Shown: positions 1 to 8,684, counted from the first letter of the stretch. The stretch: DNA of 64,000 nt from Neolewinella persica DSM 23188 (GCF_000373105.1 NZ_KB890422.1:1-64000); one strand, 5' to 3'. Numbers and translations are program-made. Notes: generated from the letters alone by a model not told the origin.

Positions 1-170
1 AGGGGTTGCAGGGTCGCTCTGCTCCGGTTGCAGGGCTATCTCGTTTCTGCAACAACTGCAACAACTGCAACTCCTGCAACGAGAGCGAAGCGAACTCCTG
101 CAACGAGAGCGAAGCGAACTCCTGCAACGAGAGCGAAGCGAACTCCTGCAACGAGAGCGAAGCGAACCAG
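1..170. repeat. GC-rich inverted word repeat with 4 x 24-bp tandem units
   Basis: Four identical 24-bp units (CTCCTGCAACGAGAGCGAAGCGAA, shown here in two parts: CTCCTGCAACGA then GAGCGAAGCGAA) run head to tail over 71-166. The left part (2-45) carries the inverted word GTTGCAGGGTCGCTCTGCTC, so the whole can fold back on itself. The same family appears at 27811-28077. The apparent reading frame across it only reflects a unit length divisible by 3. Confidence 0.85.
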
Positions 171-220
171 GATTAATGTTTGTCGCCTGCCGGCAAACCC
201 TGCTCCTTTTATCCGCTTTC

Positions 221-239
221 TGCACCTGCGGCCCCGCCC
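221..239 (+). repeat. Dispersed 18-mer copy, intergenic
   Basis: TGCACCTGCGGCCCCGCCC, a close copy of the dispersed consensus GCACCTGCGGCCGCGCCC. It lies upstream of the DUF2911 gene. Confidence 0.8.
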
Positions 240-309
240 GAATACTAACCAGGCGGTTTATAACCGACAAATGTAGTATTTTCGCGACCTCAATAACCAA
301 AACCATACC

Positions 310-1407
310 ATGAGAATCAAATTCACCCTGCTTTGCTGCCTTTTCCTGATGGGAGGCCTTACCCTCGTTCAGGCGCAGGAAGTCAAATTTGGCGACCTGG
401 ACAAGAGCCCAATGGATGCTGCTCACTACCCACGCAGTGCTGCCTTTGCCAACTACCTTTCCGCAGATGATCCTGAACGGAACCAGAAGATCAAGGTGCT
501 CTACAGCCGTCCCCTGAAAAAAGAACGCAACATCTTCGGTCAGCTGGAGCCCTTCGGTCGGGACTGGCGCATGGGGGCAAACGAAGCCACAGAAGTTACC
601 TTTTATCAGGCAGTTGAAATCGGAACAACTCAAATACCCGCCGGAACTTACACCATGTTCGCGCAGCTTTATGCCGACCAGTGGATCGTGAAAATCTCAG
701 AAGAACGCTTTATCGGCGGTTCTGAGAACCGTGACGTTGCTAAAGATCTGGTAGCAATCGCAGTGCCTACTATGGTGACTTCCAAAGCTCGTGAATCATT
801 CGTTATCGGTTTCCAGAAGATCGACGAAGGCATGGTGCACATGATTTTCGAATGGGACAAAACCCGTGCGGCACTGCCCATCAACCTGAACCCACCCAGC
901 CTGGCCGGAGACGATGCCAGCCCGATGGACCTGATTCAGTATCCGGACATGAGTCGCTTACGGAACTACGTAGAGGAAAAAGACCTGGCCGCTAACGAGC
1001 CTCAGGTTCGTGTTGTTTACAGCCGTCCGCAAATGAAAGGCCGTAAGATCTTTGGCGAAATGCTCAAGTACGGCGAAATGTGGCGCGTTGGTGCCAACGA
1101 AACTACCGAGTTAACGTTCTTCAAAGACGTTACCATCAACGGAAAAGACGTCAAGGCTGGCCGCTACGGCCTGTTCGCTAAGGTCAATGACGGCAGCTGG
1201 GAATTCATCATTCACAAAGCCGTACAGAGCTGGGGTAATGCCAACTTTGATGAGAAGGATGTCGTAGTAAAAATGACGGCTAAGACCGAAAAGACGCCAG
1301 CGACGCTTGAAGCACTTTCCATGACCTTCGTCGGGAAAGGCGACATGGTCGAACTGGTAGTTGGTTGGGAGAATACTATGGCGCGTTTACCTATTAAAGT
1401 TAAATAG
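310..1407 (+). CDS. Exported protein with two DUF2911 domains
   Basis: Product of 365 aa with a signal peptide (residues 1-22, cleavage after VQA). The mature part is two tandem DUF2911 domains: about residues 55-195, opening KVLYSRPLKKERNIFG, and about 225-365, opening RVVYSRPQMKGRKIFG. Each has the family's W-R-M/V-GANE-TE core and a conserved AG-Y-(T/G)-(M/L)FA strand. DUF2911 is a Bacteroidota-rich exported family of unknown function. A tandem two-domain form suggests internal duplication. The ATG at 310 directly precedes the signal peptide. A strong hairpin terminator follows at 1469-1500, so the gene is probably monocistronic. No enzymatic function can be assigned. Confidence 0.9.
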   Translation: MRIKFTLLCCLFLMGGLTLVQAQEVKFGDLDKSPMDAAHYPRSAAFANYLSADDPERNQKIKVLYSRPLKKERNIFGQLEPFGRDWRMGANEATEVTFYQAVEIGTTQIPAGTYTMFAQLYADQWIVKISEERFIGGSENRDVAKDLVAIAVPTMVTSKARESFVIGFQKIDEGMVHMIFEWDKTRAALPINLNPPSLAGDDASPMDLIQYPDMSRLRNYVEEKDLAANEPQVRVVYSRPQMKGRKIFGEMLKYGEMWRVGANETTELTFFKDVTINGKDVKAGRYGLFAKVNDGSWEFIIHKAVQSWGNANFDEKDVVVKMTAKTEKTPATLEALSMTFVGKGDMVELVVGWENTMARLPIKVK

Positions 1408-1468
1408 TCAAATAGTCCGAGGCAGCTTGCTGCGCTCGTAGGGCTTCGGCCTGGATGGACTAAAACAG

Positions 1469-1500
1469 CGAAGCCCCGGATGTCTTCATCCGGGGCTTCG
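1469..1500 (+). terminator. Rho-independent terminator after the DUF2911 gene
   Basis: Perfect 14-bp stem (CGAAGCCCCGGATG / CATCCGGGGCTTCG) with a 4-nt loop TCTT, followed by TTTGTTTT. Confidence 0.85.
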
Positions 1501-1550
1501 TTTGTTTTAGAATGGCTCGCTGGAAGGTTCCAGAGGGTTTCGATTTCATG

Positions 1551-1665
1551 CTGGTCGGTTGGGGACAAGCCCCGCCCGACCAGCGTCGGGTTTGGAGGCC
1601 ACGTTCGCAAAGCGAACGCGGGATGAATGAATGATTCTAGTAGGGGCGATCCCTTGCGGTTGCCC
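1551..1665. repeat. Composite palindromic intergenic element
   Basis: A fold-back segment at 1551-1583 (CTGGTCGG ... CCGACCAG) is followed by CGTTCGC-AAA-GCGAACG at 1602-1618 and by TAGGGGC/TTGCCCC-type arms up to about 1665. The same three-part composite, in inverted order, occurs at 34429-34550, and a degenerate form at 5883-5999. The convergent gap at 1408-1725 holds only this element and the terminator. Confidence 0.7.
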
Positions 1666-1725
1666 CACTGGTCCTGTCATTTTGGCTTCGCTGCTCCTCT
1701 TGGGCGGCCATATAATGCAAGTGGC

Positions 1726-2985
1726 TTACCGCATCAAAGTAAGGCCAACGGCGGTTCTGGGCTTGAAGCCTTCCCACTTATTGGTATTGGCGTCTTCGGG
1801 CAATTCGAGGTACTTCGCATTGTCCTGGTCTTTTAGCTTGCTGCCGAGGAAGGCGGTAATGAAATGCTGGTTGATGTTATTCATACGACGGGTATCCCAA
1901 ACAGAATCGCCATACCGGAGGTACTCATCAATGTGAAGGCCGGGTGCGAGGGCTTCGGGAGGCGGAGGGTTCGGAGCTACGTTGTGCCGTGCCCCTTCGT
2001 AGGTGAGCAGGTAGCGCTCCGTGTTGGTTGCGCCATCGAAGATGGCTTTTATACCGTCCTCGTATCCGGAAATATCGTCTTCGCTACCGGCAATGAAGAA
2101 GGTGGGGACTGATAGGTTTTTGAGGCCTTCGTCATCCCACACGCGGGCTTTTTTGCCCCATGGAGCAAAGGCGACGACGGCTTTGACGCGCGGATCAGCT
2201 CCGGGGTAAGCTTCGTTGCCGATCAGGTGGCGGTTGATGGCGGTACTGCCGCCGGTCCGGCCAGAGACGAAACCGCCAAAGCCCGGGCTGTAGCCGGCAC
2301 CACCTACGTTGAGGACACCGTAACCACCCATGGAATAGCCGATGATGGCGGTATTATTGGCGTCGGTAAGTCCGGAGAGGAAGGACCCCGAGCCAGACTT
2401 ACTCATGCGCCCCATCTCATCAATAGCGAAACGAATGTCTATCGGGCGGAAGTAGAGCGTAGAAGTAAACGGCCCCGCATTGTCGAAGGTCGATTCGGTA
2501 TGTGCGATGGAGACGACTACGTAACCTTTGGAGGCCAGGTTCTCGGTGAGGTAGGTCATCAGGAACCGGGAGCCGGTGTAGCCGTGGGAGACGACGACCA
2601 GCGGGTAGGGGGCCTTACCTGCCTTTGGTTTGGCATCACGGGTCGCGCGGCCGAGGAAGGTGAAAGGAATAAGCGGCCGGGTGGTATCCGGGAATTGCCC
2701 CATGGTTTCATTGTAGCTGAGGGTTGCAGCGGCATCGGCCTCTGCGGGGTACCAGACCTCGATTTTCAGCGGTCGGTCGTAAGTAGGGATTTCGCCTTCC
2801 TTAAAGGCGGCAATGTTGAGCTGGTCGGGGTTGGTGATGGTTAGGCTGCGGACGCCTACGGCATGTTCACCACGTTCAGACAGTGCGGGCGCATCGGGCA
2901 ATACGTCACCATAGACGAATTGGGCGCGGAGCGCAGGATGCAGGCAAAGGAACAAGAAGAGCAGGGGGAGGAAACGTTTTTGCAT
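1726..2985 (-). CDS. Secreted alpha/beta hydrolase (PAF-acetylhydrolase / dienelactone hydrolase-like)
   Basis: Product of 419 aa with a signal peptide at residues 1-21 (ends ALRA). An alpha/beta-hydrolase core follows: the oxyanion region HGYTGS at about 134-139 and the nucleophile elbow GYSMGG at about 216-221 (Ser218). A likely acid sits in AGSEDD near 303 and a likely catalytic His in ARHN near 330. The layout matches secreted platelet-activating-factor acetylhydrolase, cutinase-like or dienelactone-hydrolase-like esterases. The substrate cannot be told from sequence. It converges on the upstream DUF2911 gene and diverges from the K+ channel gene. The call at superfamily level is secure; the subfamily is a guess. 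Confidence 0.85.
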   Translation of the reverse strand: MQKRFLPLLFLFLCLHPALRAQFVYGDVLPDAPALSERGEHAVGVRSLTITNPDQLNIAAFKEGEIPTYDRPLKIEVWYPAEADAAATLSYNETMGQFPDTTRPLIPFTFLGRATRDAKPKAGKAPYPLVVVSHGYTGSRFLMTYLTENLASKGYVVVSIAHTESTFDNAGPFTSTLYFRPIDIRFAIDEMGRMSKSGSGSFLSGLTDANNTAIIGYSMGGYGVLNVGGAGYSPGFGGFVSGRTGGSTAINRHLIGNEAYPGADPRVKAVVAFAPWGKKARVWDDEGLKNLSVPTFFIAGSEDDISGYEDGIKAIFDGATNTERYLLTYEGARHNVAPNPPPPEALAPGLHIDEYLRYGDSVWDTRRMNNINQHFITAFLGSKLKDQDNAKYLELPEDANTNKWEGFKPRTAVGLTLMR

Positions 2986-3100
2986 TGATCGGGGGGTTGG
3001 TTAAGCAAAATCAGAGCCTGACAACAGGCCGGCTCTAAGAAACGGAATATTCTTGGGGAAATGAGCGGTGTGTGTGTTTTATTAGTTGGTATTTTGCCAC

Positions 3101-4864
3101 ATGCAAGTTATCTATCAAATTCAGAAGCGGGCCAAAAAGGCCCGCCGCGCACTGGGAAGTACCCTGAAATACCGCATCCTTTTTCTTGCCCTGTTCTTGT
3201 TGAGCCTGATGTGTCTGCACATGCTGGCGATGGTCATCTTTGAAGGAATAGGCCTGGGAGACGCTGCCTGGTTGACCATTACTACGGCCACCACCGTCGG
3301 GTACGGCGACATCTCAGCATCGAGTACTGCGGGACGGTGGTCGACGGCTATTCTGATGTATGCTGGCGGAATTTTCGTGCTCGCTCAATTGGCTGGCTTA
3401 ATATTTGAAGCTTCGCAGTGGCGGGTGACCCAACGCCAACAGGGTAAGTTGGCCATCAGGGCTCGGGGACACATCGTGATTTTCGGTTGGCGGGAGGATT
3501 TTTTGGTAAGCGCTATCCGGGAAGTCCGGGAGAGCATCTCTCCCTTGAACGATGAGGACATCGTCATTGTCAGTCCTAACATTGAGCTGTTGCCCGATGT
3601 GTTGCGTGATCTCGACGTGCACCACGTAAGCGGCCCTTTCTACGAAGCTACGGTTTTGGCCAAGGCGAACATCCAACGGGCTGCCCGGCTGGTGATCATC
3701 CCCGATACGGACGAGCCGGAGGCTGATTTCGTGAACCTCGACCTGGTGAACCGGCTACGAAAAGAAGCGCCGGATACGCCGATCATCATGGCCTGCCTAA
3801 GGCAGGAGATGGAGCCGGTAGCCGAAAAAATGGGCGTAACGGAAGTGTTGACTTTTGGCCCCAATTATCCCGACATGCTCACCCGGGCAGTTTTGGCCAT
3901 CGGTGCCGAAAAAGTAGTGGAAGAGCTGATTGTACACGCTGGGGCAGAAATGGTGGTTATACATTTGCCTCTCAGGGGCAGCGTCGGGCAAATCCTCGGC
4001 CTGACCGACAGCCACGCTATCCTGCTGGGATATCGAAAGGACGACGGGCAATATGCCGTCCATCCTGCCCGCGAAGACCAGCTGGAAGACAATGTCATCA
4101 TCTTCCTGGTGGACGTAGACCCTTACGGCTCCGCAGCGGCGGCTGAAAAAACGCTGGTGGCGCTGTTGCAGCCACTGGTGGAAGACCGGACCATTCGCAG
4201 CTTCGATGAACCGAAGAGCCTGGGCATCATCGGCGGCCGTAACCGGGTAAACGCTGCTTATCTGCGTGCCTTACAACGACAACTTGGAACCGTGGAGGTA
4301 AGCCACCTTTGCGAGGACTGTTGGCAGGAAGAAGGCTTATCCACCATGGAACTCAAAGAGCTGGAGGCGGTAATCTTATTGTCTGACGACCCCGGGGCCC
4401 CTGACTCCGATGCCCGGACGTTTGTAACGATCAATTACCTCCGCAGGGAACTTGGCTACACCGGCCGCCTGATCGTGGAAGGCGTACTGACCGAAAACCG
4501 AACCCGCTTCGAGGCAGCTGGTGCGACGGACGTAATCCGTCCCGTAACCCAGAACCTCGATATCCTTGCCCGTTGCATCCTCACCGGAGCAGAGGAGATA
4601 CTGGACAGCCTGTACAGCAGTTACGGCCCGCAGGAATTGATCCGGATGGAGATGGAGTTGAATACGGATTGGCTCACCTTTTGCCGGTCGGTATATTCGC
4701 TGGCACTCCCCCTGGCCTTCGAAGATACACGGGGTAGGGTAGTTGTTCCACCGCCGGATTACCAGCTGGGGAAGGGGCAGGTCTATATGCTGGTGGACCG
4801 GGCTGGGGAGTTGGATTATTGGGAGGTGCGGGAGGCTTTACGGGGAATGGTGTCAGCCCACTAA
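3101..4864 (+). CDS. Two-TM potassium channel with tandem RCK/TrkA-type domains
   Basis: Product of 587 aa from the ATG at 3101. A TTG 15 bases upstream is also in frame but less likely. Two hydrophobic helices (about 26-48 and 78-103) flank the pore loop with the K+ selectivity filter TTVGYGD (residues 64-70). The cytoplasmic part has a first Rossmann-like RCK domain starting VIFGWREDF near residue 122, with a degenerate glycine motif. A TrkA-C-like stretch lies around 265-340. A second nucleotide-binding-like domain starts at SLGIIGGRNRVN near 371. This is the MthK/Kch type of ligand-gated K+ channel with two RCK modules in one chain. Its gating ligand is unknown. Confidence 0.9.
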   Translation: MQVIYQIQKRAKKARRALGSTLKYRILFLALFLLSLMCLHMLAMVIFEGIGLGDAAWLTITTATTVGYGDISASSTAGRWSTAILMYAGGIFVLAQLAGLIFEASQWRVTQRQQGKLAIRARGHIVIFGWREDFLVSAIREVRESISPLNDEDIVIVSPNIELLPDVLRDLDVHHVSGPFYEATVLAKANIQRAARLVIIPDTDEPEADFVNLDLVNRLRKEAPDTPIIMACLRQEMEPVAEKMGVTEVLTFGPNYPDMLTRAVLAIGAEKVVEELIVHAGAEMVVIHLPLRGSVGQILGLTDSHAILLGYRKDDGQYAVHPAREDQLEDNVIIFLVDVDPYGSAAAAEKTLVALLQPLVEDRTIRSFDEPKSLGIIGGRNRVNAAYLRALQRQLGTVEVSHLCEDCWQEEGLSTMELKELEAVILLSDDPGAPDSDARTFVTINYLRRELGYTGRLIVEGVLTENRTRFEAAGATDVIRPVTQNLDILARCILTGAEEILDSLYSSYGPQELIRMEMELNTDWLTFCRSVYSLALPLAFEDTRGRVVVPPPDYQLGKGQVYMLVDRAGELDYWEVREALRGMVSAH

Positions 4865-4888
4865 TAGGCTCCGGAGGAGACAGATTTC

Positions 4889-5032
4889 AATTGCCCCGGT
4901 TGAAAGCTCGCGAAGCGGGCTTTTACCCGGGGTGCCTTAGTAGTCTCAAAATAGCTACGGCGCTGTGCGCCATCATATTTACCTTCCATTCCTTACCCCG
5001 GGTTACGGGGTATCGCCTCACCCGGGGCAATT
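4889..5032. repeat. 144-bp inverted-repeat element (MITE/REP-like)
   Basis: Perfect 11-bp terminal inverted repeats AATTGCCCCGG (4889-4899) and CCGGGGCAATT (5022-5032). Inside are further CCGGGG/CCCCGG palindromes (TACCCGGGG near 4923 and TTACCCCGGGTTACGGGG near 4994) and a GCTCGCGAAGCGGGC hairpin. It fills the gap after the K+ channel gene. No coding content. Confidence 0.7.
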
Positions 5033-5080
5033 AAAATTCGATCCCTTCGGGATCATTAGAACTATTTGATTCAAACGAAA

Positions 5081-5112
5081 AGCGGCAGCCCCCGTTTCCG
5101 AAGACTGCCGCT
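5081..5112 (-). terminator. Terminator of the DUF937-like gene
   Basis: Stem AGCGGCAG/CTGCCGCT. On the minus strand it is followed by TTTTCGTTT. It sits 27 bases past the stop codon. Confidence 0.65.
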
Positions 5113-5138
5113 CATTATGTGAAAGCAGGGTTTAAGCC

Positions 5139-5705
5139 TTACTTGAACATCCCGCCAAGCTTACCAAGCAGTCCGCCACCAGTGCTGCTACCAGCATCTT
5201 TAGCACCGCCTAGCATACTGGCAGCTTTGCCAAGCAAGTCGCCAGCTTCGCCGCCGCCGGCCAGGCCACCGAGGAGGCTGCCTGCGTCGAGGCCAAGGGC
5301 GCTCATCATGGAACCGGCGTCAATGCCGTCGGTATCACCGGCTGCCTGGGTGGCACCGCCGATTTTGCTCATGATCATGGGGAGTGCCAGGCTGGAGATA
5401 GTACTGGCCACGCCTTCGCTGAGGCCAAGGCTGGAGGTTACCTTGCTGATGAAGTTACCAGCAATTCCTTTGTAAACAACATTTTCGAGCAATCCGCCAC
5501 CACCAGAACCGCCGCTTACTGCGCTGGTCAGCATTCCAAGAAGGCCGTCGACGTTACCGCCGCTCAATGCACCGGTAATCCCTTCCGTTACGGATTCCTG
5601 AGCAAGTGGGAGGGCCTTTTCGGCCTGGCCGAGGGGAAGGCCGGTCTTTTCGGCAATGGCGGAAACGACCTGGCCTTTAACGGCGTCCATGATTGAGTCG
5701 AGCAT
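5139..5705 (-). CDS. Glycine-rich DUF937/YidB-like protein
   Basis: Product of 188 aa from the ATG at 5705 (MLDSIMDAVKGQVV). The N-terminal part (1-100) is helical with a DUF937-like layout (GLPLGQAEKALPL, followed by GNVDGLLGMLTS). The C-terminal part is low-complexity Gly/Leu/Ala (LLGGLAGGGEAG, GGGLLGKLGGMFK). There is no signal peptide or clear membrane helix. A slightly longer frame to 5738 exists, but the extra residues look unconserved. The function of the family is not established. It has its own hairpin terminator downstream. Confidence 0.7.
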   Translation of the reverse strand: MLDSIMDAVKGQVVSAIAEKTGLPLGQAEKALPLAQESVTEGITGALSGGNVDGLLGMLTSAVSGGSGGGGLLENVVYKGIAGNFISKVTSSLGLSEGVASTISSLALPMIMSKIGGATQAAGDTDGIDAGSMMSALGLDAGSLLGGLAGGGEAGDLLGKAASMLGGAKDAGSSTGGGLLGKLGGMFK

Positions 5706-5882
5706 GTTATTATGTTTTTTGAGGGGTTGAACTGACAAGACTGCCAGCGGTTAAATTTTCAGGCAAGGATGCCTGCTCAAAAATTGAGACGGAAGATTTA
5801 CGATTTGGTCATGGTCGGGCGAATATTTTTTTGAAATAATCCAAGACGGCCTATTTTTCCGGTGCAGAGTCGGACGGTTGAC

Positions 5883-5999
5883 TAGTGGCGAGGCTTGCCC
5901 TTGCCGCTACGGCGAGTGAATCTCGAATCGTTCGCTGAGCGAACGCGTTAAAGGGTTTCGGGAGATTTAATACGGACGGGGGCGAGCCCCGACCGTACA
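5883..5999. repeat. Degenerate copy of the composite palindromic element
   Basis: Carries CGTTCGC-TGA-GCGAACG (5929-5945) and a TACGGACGGGG/CCCCGACCGTA fold-back (5971-5997). Layout matches 1551-1665 and 34429-34550. The rest of the 5706-6036 gap shows nothing else convincing. Confidence 0.55.
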
Positions 6000-6036
6000 G
6001 AAGGAGATATGAAAACTTAGGTAGTGCACTGTACAA

Positions 6037-7662
6037 CTACTCTTGCAGCCGGTAAATCCCCACCGTCAGGTGTCCTCCGGGGGCAATCTCCACGACCGGA
6101 CGGGCGAAGTGCTCTTCTCTGTCACGGACCATGTAGCGGGTATTGGCCCAGATGAAATTAGTGGCCAGGTAATCGGCCTTGTGCCAGGCACCTTCCAGGC
6201 GTAATTTGGCTTTGGCTTCCGGTGGAAGGGCGTAGAAATTATCGTTGCAGGGCCATACTTCGCACTTGATCGAGCGAACTTCCCCTTCCGGGATTTGATC
6301 AGCCAGCTCCAGAAAAGCTTCCCGGAAACCGACGCCCCAGTAGTCCATGTCGAACCGGGTCATGAGGGGCTTGCCCTGGATGGCAATGTTGAAGTAAACG
6401 TACTGATGCGGATGGTAAATAACCATCGTTAGCGCAGTAAGGGTTAGCCCTGCTCCTAAAATCAGTCCTGGCACCTGCGGCCGCGCCCAAAGTCGGGTTT
6501 TCAGATTATCAGGTTTTCGGGTTGCCCACTTTTGCTGCGCCCACTCAAATCCGACCATCAACAGAAATATTAAGCCGGGATAAACAAAATGTAGATGTCG
6601 CCAGCCGTTGTAGAGCGTGGAGCCGAGGAGAATGACTACCAAAATGGGGCCGGTGGAAAGGCCGAGTTGCGCAAAATCCAACAGTTCCTGGTCGTTGCGC
6701 CAGAAGCGGAATTCCTTTAGGCTGCCAATTATATTTTTCCCCGTGGCGTAGATGCCGGAGAACATAAAGATCAGGTACAGGATGGGGGTGGTAATGATGA
6801 TCCAGGCCGGAATGTAGTAGGCCGGGACGTCGAGTGCGCTGATGCGATCCCCGAAAAGCCATACGTAGCTGTCCCAGTCAAAGGCAGACATTTCAGAAAA
6901 GGCACTAATAAGGCGACTGAACGTATCTTCCCAGAGGTAGGGAAAAAAGGGGACCATAAATGCGATGGAGAGTGGGAGGTAGGCCGCGATCCAGGCGATA
7001 TTTTTACCGTTGCCTTTGCGTTCGCGCAGGAATTCCCAGCCGAGGAGGAGTACGGTAGTGAGTGGAACGATCAGTGCGGGTAACCGGGTATTGAGTGCCA
7101 GCCCGGTGGCAAAGGCATGAAATAGGAGGTTACGCCAGGTCCGGTTTTTCAGGAACCGCAGCAGCGTGAAAATGCTGATGAGATAGAAGACCAGCAGGAC
7201 GTGGTCTTTGGGGTTGTAAAAGCCGTTGGCGAAAATGCGGGGGCTAAGTACAAGGGCCAATGTGCCGAGCAGCGGATACCAATCCTGATCGGGAAACCTT
7301 AGCCGAAGGGTTCGATAAAAGTAGATGCAGGCCAGCCAGAATAGTCCGAAATTCATCCAGTGGCGAAGTTTGTAATATTGGTAAGGGGCGTCTTCATAGC
7401 CTAGGGCCAGCTCAAGTCCGGAGGCGGTGATCTGGTAGATCATGCCGTAGTTGGACCACTGATAATCCTCCAGGTCCCATTTAGGTTCGAGGGCAACGTG
7501 GTCGGTCATCCCCAGTTTTTCCGCTGCATAATCAATAGAAACGCGGCCGTGCCGCCGCTGAATGGACTCGTCCCAGCTGATGCCGTAGTCGTCGAGAATC
7601 CATCCCCCGAGTAACAGAAGGCCGAAGAAAAAAACAACGGGGTACCAGGGCGAGAAAGTCAG
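6037..7662 (-). CDS. GT39/ArnT-like membrane glycosyltransferase, probable non-AUG start
   Basis: The first ATG is at 7509 (490 aa), but the frame stays open another 54 codons up to a stop at 7674. That extension encodes a clear membrane helix (PVVFFFGLLLLGGWIL) followed by DDYGISWDES. This is the first-loop acidic signature expected of dolichyl-phosphate-sugar type (GT39/PMT, ArnT-like) transferases. I therefore extend the gene to a CTG at 7660-7662; an ATC at 7666-7668 is the alternative. Roughly ten further TM helices follow, with the loop SPRIFANGFYNPKDH typical of the family. A copy of the dispersed 18-mer is read in frame as ARPQV near residue 325 of the ATG-started form. It probably transfers a lipid-linked sugar at the periplasmic face; the acceptor is unknown. 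Confidence 0.8.
   Translation of the reverse strand: MTFSPWYPVVFFFGLLLLGGWILDDYGISWDESIQRRHGRVSIDYAAEKLGMTDHVALEPKWDLEDYQWSNYGMIYQITASGLELALGYEDAPYQYYKLRHWMNFGLFWLACIYFYRTLRLRFPDQDWYPLLGTLALVLSPRIFANGFYNPKDHVLLVFYLISIFTLLRFLKNRTWRNLLFHAFATGLALNTRLPALIVPLTTVLLLGWEFLRERKGNGKNIAWIAAYLPLSIAFMVPFFPYLWEDTFSRLISAFSEMSAFDWDSYVWLFGDRISALDVPAYYIPAWIIITTPILYLIFMFSGIYATGKNIIGSLKEFRFWRNDQELLDFAQLGLSTGPILVVILLGSTLYNGWRHLHFVYPGLIFLLMVGFEWAQQKWATRKPDNLKTRLWARPQVPGLILGAGLTLTALTMVIYHPHQYVYFNIAIQGKPLMTRFDMDYWGVGFREAFLELADQIPEGEVRSIKCEVWPCNDNFYALPPEAKAKLRLEGAWHKADYLATNFIWANTRYMVRDREEHFARPVVEIAPGGHLTVGIYRLQE
6471..6488 (+). repeat. Dispersed 18-mer copy inside the GT39-like gene
   Basis: Exact consensus GCACCTGCGGCCGCGCCC, antisense to the gene, so read as A-R-P-Q-V in a loop between membrane helices. 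Confidence 0.9.
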
Positions 7663-7690
7663 CTTGATAGCTCAATGGATTGATAGGCGG

Positions 7691-7698
7691 TAAAGGTA
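7691..7698 (-). promoter_or_regulatory. Candidate -7 element for the GT39-like gene
   Basis: Minus-strand TACCTTTA (consensus TAnnTTTG), 29 bases before the proposed CTG start. If used, the transcript starts too close for any upstream start codon. Confidence 0.35.
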
Positions 7699-7713
7699 CA
7701 ATGTGCGACTTGG

Positions 7714-7822
7714 TTCAGGGCGAAGGATTCAGGATTCAGGATTCAGCGTTCAGGATACAGGATTCTATTTTAGTGTAGTACCCTTGACCCTGAGCTCTGA
7801 CCCCTGATTCCTGTGCCCTGCC
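7714..7822. repeat. GATTCAG-word inverted cluster
   Basis: The left arm (7714-7765) repeats GGATTCAG-type words. The right arm (7785-7822) carries the complementary words CCCTGA, CTGATTCCTG. Same family as 40701-40782 and 53677-53898. Confidence 0.7.
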
Positions 7823-8325
7823 TACTGAAGTAACTCAACAGCCGCCAGCAACACCTCCCGGTCTTCGCCTGGGGCAATATCTCCCTCTTCGGTGAAGGTG
7901 ACTTGCTGCTGGTAGAAGGCGCTCTCGGCGACTACACGGGCGTTCAAAGCTTCGAGTGACCACAGTAGGGACTGGCGCGCGCGGTCACCGCGCGGCGGTC
8001 CGGGCGTGAAGGTGAGTACCAACGTAGGTTTGCCATCGAACTCGCCGGAAGAGGCGAGCCAGTCCAGTGAATTTTTCAATACCCCGGGTAAGTTGTGGAG
8101 GTAAGCTGGGGTGCAGATGACAACGGCCTTTGCGTTGGTCAGATCAGTCCGCCATCGGAGTACGGTCTCTGGCCAGGGGGCTTTGTCCCGGTCAGGCTGG
8201 AAGATCGTTAGATCAGCCAGGTAGTCAGCTGTAACATACTCCTGGCCACTCAGCTTGCCGATGGCGGTAAGAAAACGGGTGTTGGCGCTGTCGGGGTGGG
8301 GAGACCCGGAAACGAGAAGCAGCAC
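7822..8325 (-). CDS. NADPH-dependent FMN reductase-like flavoprotein
   Basis: Product of 167 aa with a flavodoxin-like fold. The phosphate-binding loop SGSPHPDSANTRF sits at about 6-18, and TPAYLHNLPGVLKNSLDWL at about 74-92 is the classic FMN-ring/dimer segment of the YieF/ChrR/SsuE-like NAD(P)H:FMN reductases. It starts with GTG at 8325, overlapping by one base the TAG stop of the upstream acidic protein (TAGTG), so the two are probably translationally coupled. It likely reduces free FMN, quinones or similar acceptors in the cytoplasm. The natural substrate cannot be told. Confidence 0.9.
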   Translation of the reverse strand: MLLLVSGSPHPDSANTRFLTAIGKLSGQEYVTADYLADLTIFQPDRDKAPWPETVLRWRTDLTNAKAVVICTPAYLHNLPGVLKNSLDWLASSGEFDGKPTLVLTFTPGPPRGDRARQSLLWSLEALNARVVAESAFYQQQVTFTEEGDIAPGEDREVLLAAVELLQ

Positions 8326-8684
8326 TAATCCTCGTCATCAATCAGGTCCTCGTCAGAAAGCTCATCGGGGTCAATGTCAGCTTCTTCGATGTCGTCATCG
8401 TCATCGTATTTGTCAGCGTACTCGTCGCGGACATCGTCCAATAGAATACCGTCATCATCATAATCGTCGTCGTCATCGATGATTTCGAGGGCTTCTGTTT
8501 TGGTCATCCGGATGAGGTAGTGCTTTTCTTCGGTCTCGAAGGGGAGGGCACTGGTAAGCCGGCCGTTTACGTCAGTAAAACGAATGAGGGACTTGGCGAA
8601 ACCTTCCGGGTAGAACAGCTTGATCTGTTCCAGGACTTCGTCTTCTAACTTCTCGTAGTTTTTGATTACGCGTGGTTTGCTCAT
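8325..8684 (-). CDS. Conserved acidic Bacteroidota protein (function unknown)
   Basis: Product of 119 aa. The N-terminal 70 residues form a compact conserved-looking domain (KPRVIKNYEKLEDEVLEQIK, then ALPFETEEKHYLIRMTK). The last 50 are overwhelmingly Asp/Glu (DDDDDYDDDG, KYDDDDDIEE). I recognise the N-terminal pattern from uncharacterised Bacteroidota proteins; no function is known to me. The extreme C-terminal charge suggests binding to a basic partner or nucleic-acid mimicry, which is inference. It is the first gene of a two-gene unit with the FMN reductase. Confidence 0.75.
   Translation of the reverse strand: MSKPRVIKNYEKLEDEVLEQIKLFYPEGFAKSLIRFTDVNGRLTSALPFETEEKHYLIRMTKTEALEIIDDDDDYDDDGILLDDVRDEYADKYDDDDDIEEADIDPDELSDEDLIDDED

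Noticed and set aside
28-276. 82-aa open frame with TPATRAKR repeats
   Set aside because: It is created by the 24-bp tandem repeat and the dispersed 18-mer (LHLRPRP); no gene-like composition.
2227-2844. 205-aa frame antisense to the alpha/beta hydrolase gene
   Set aside because: Shadow; no recognisable domain.
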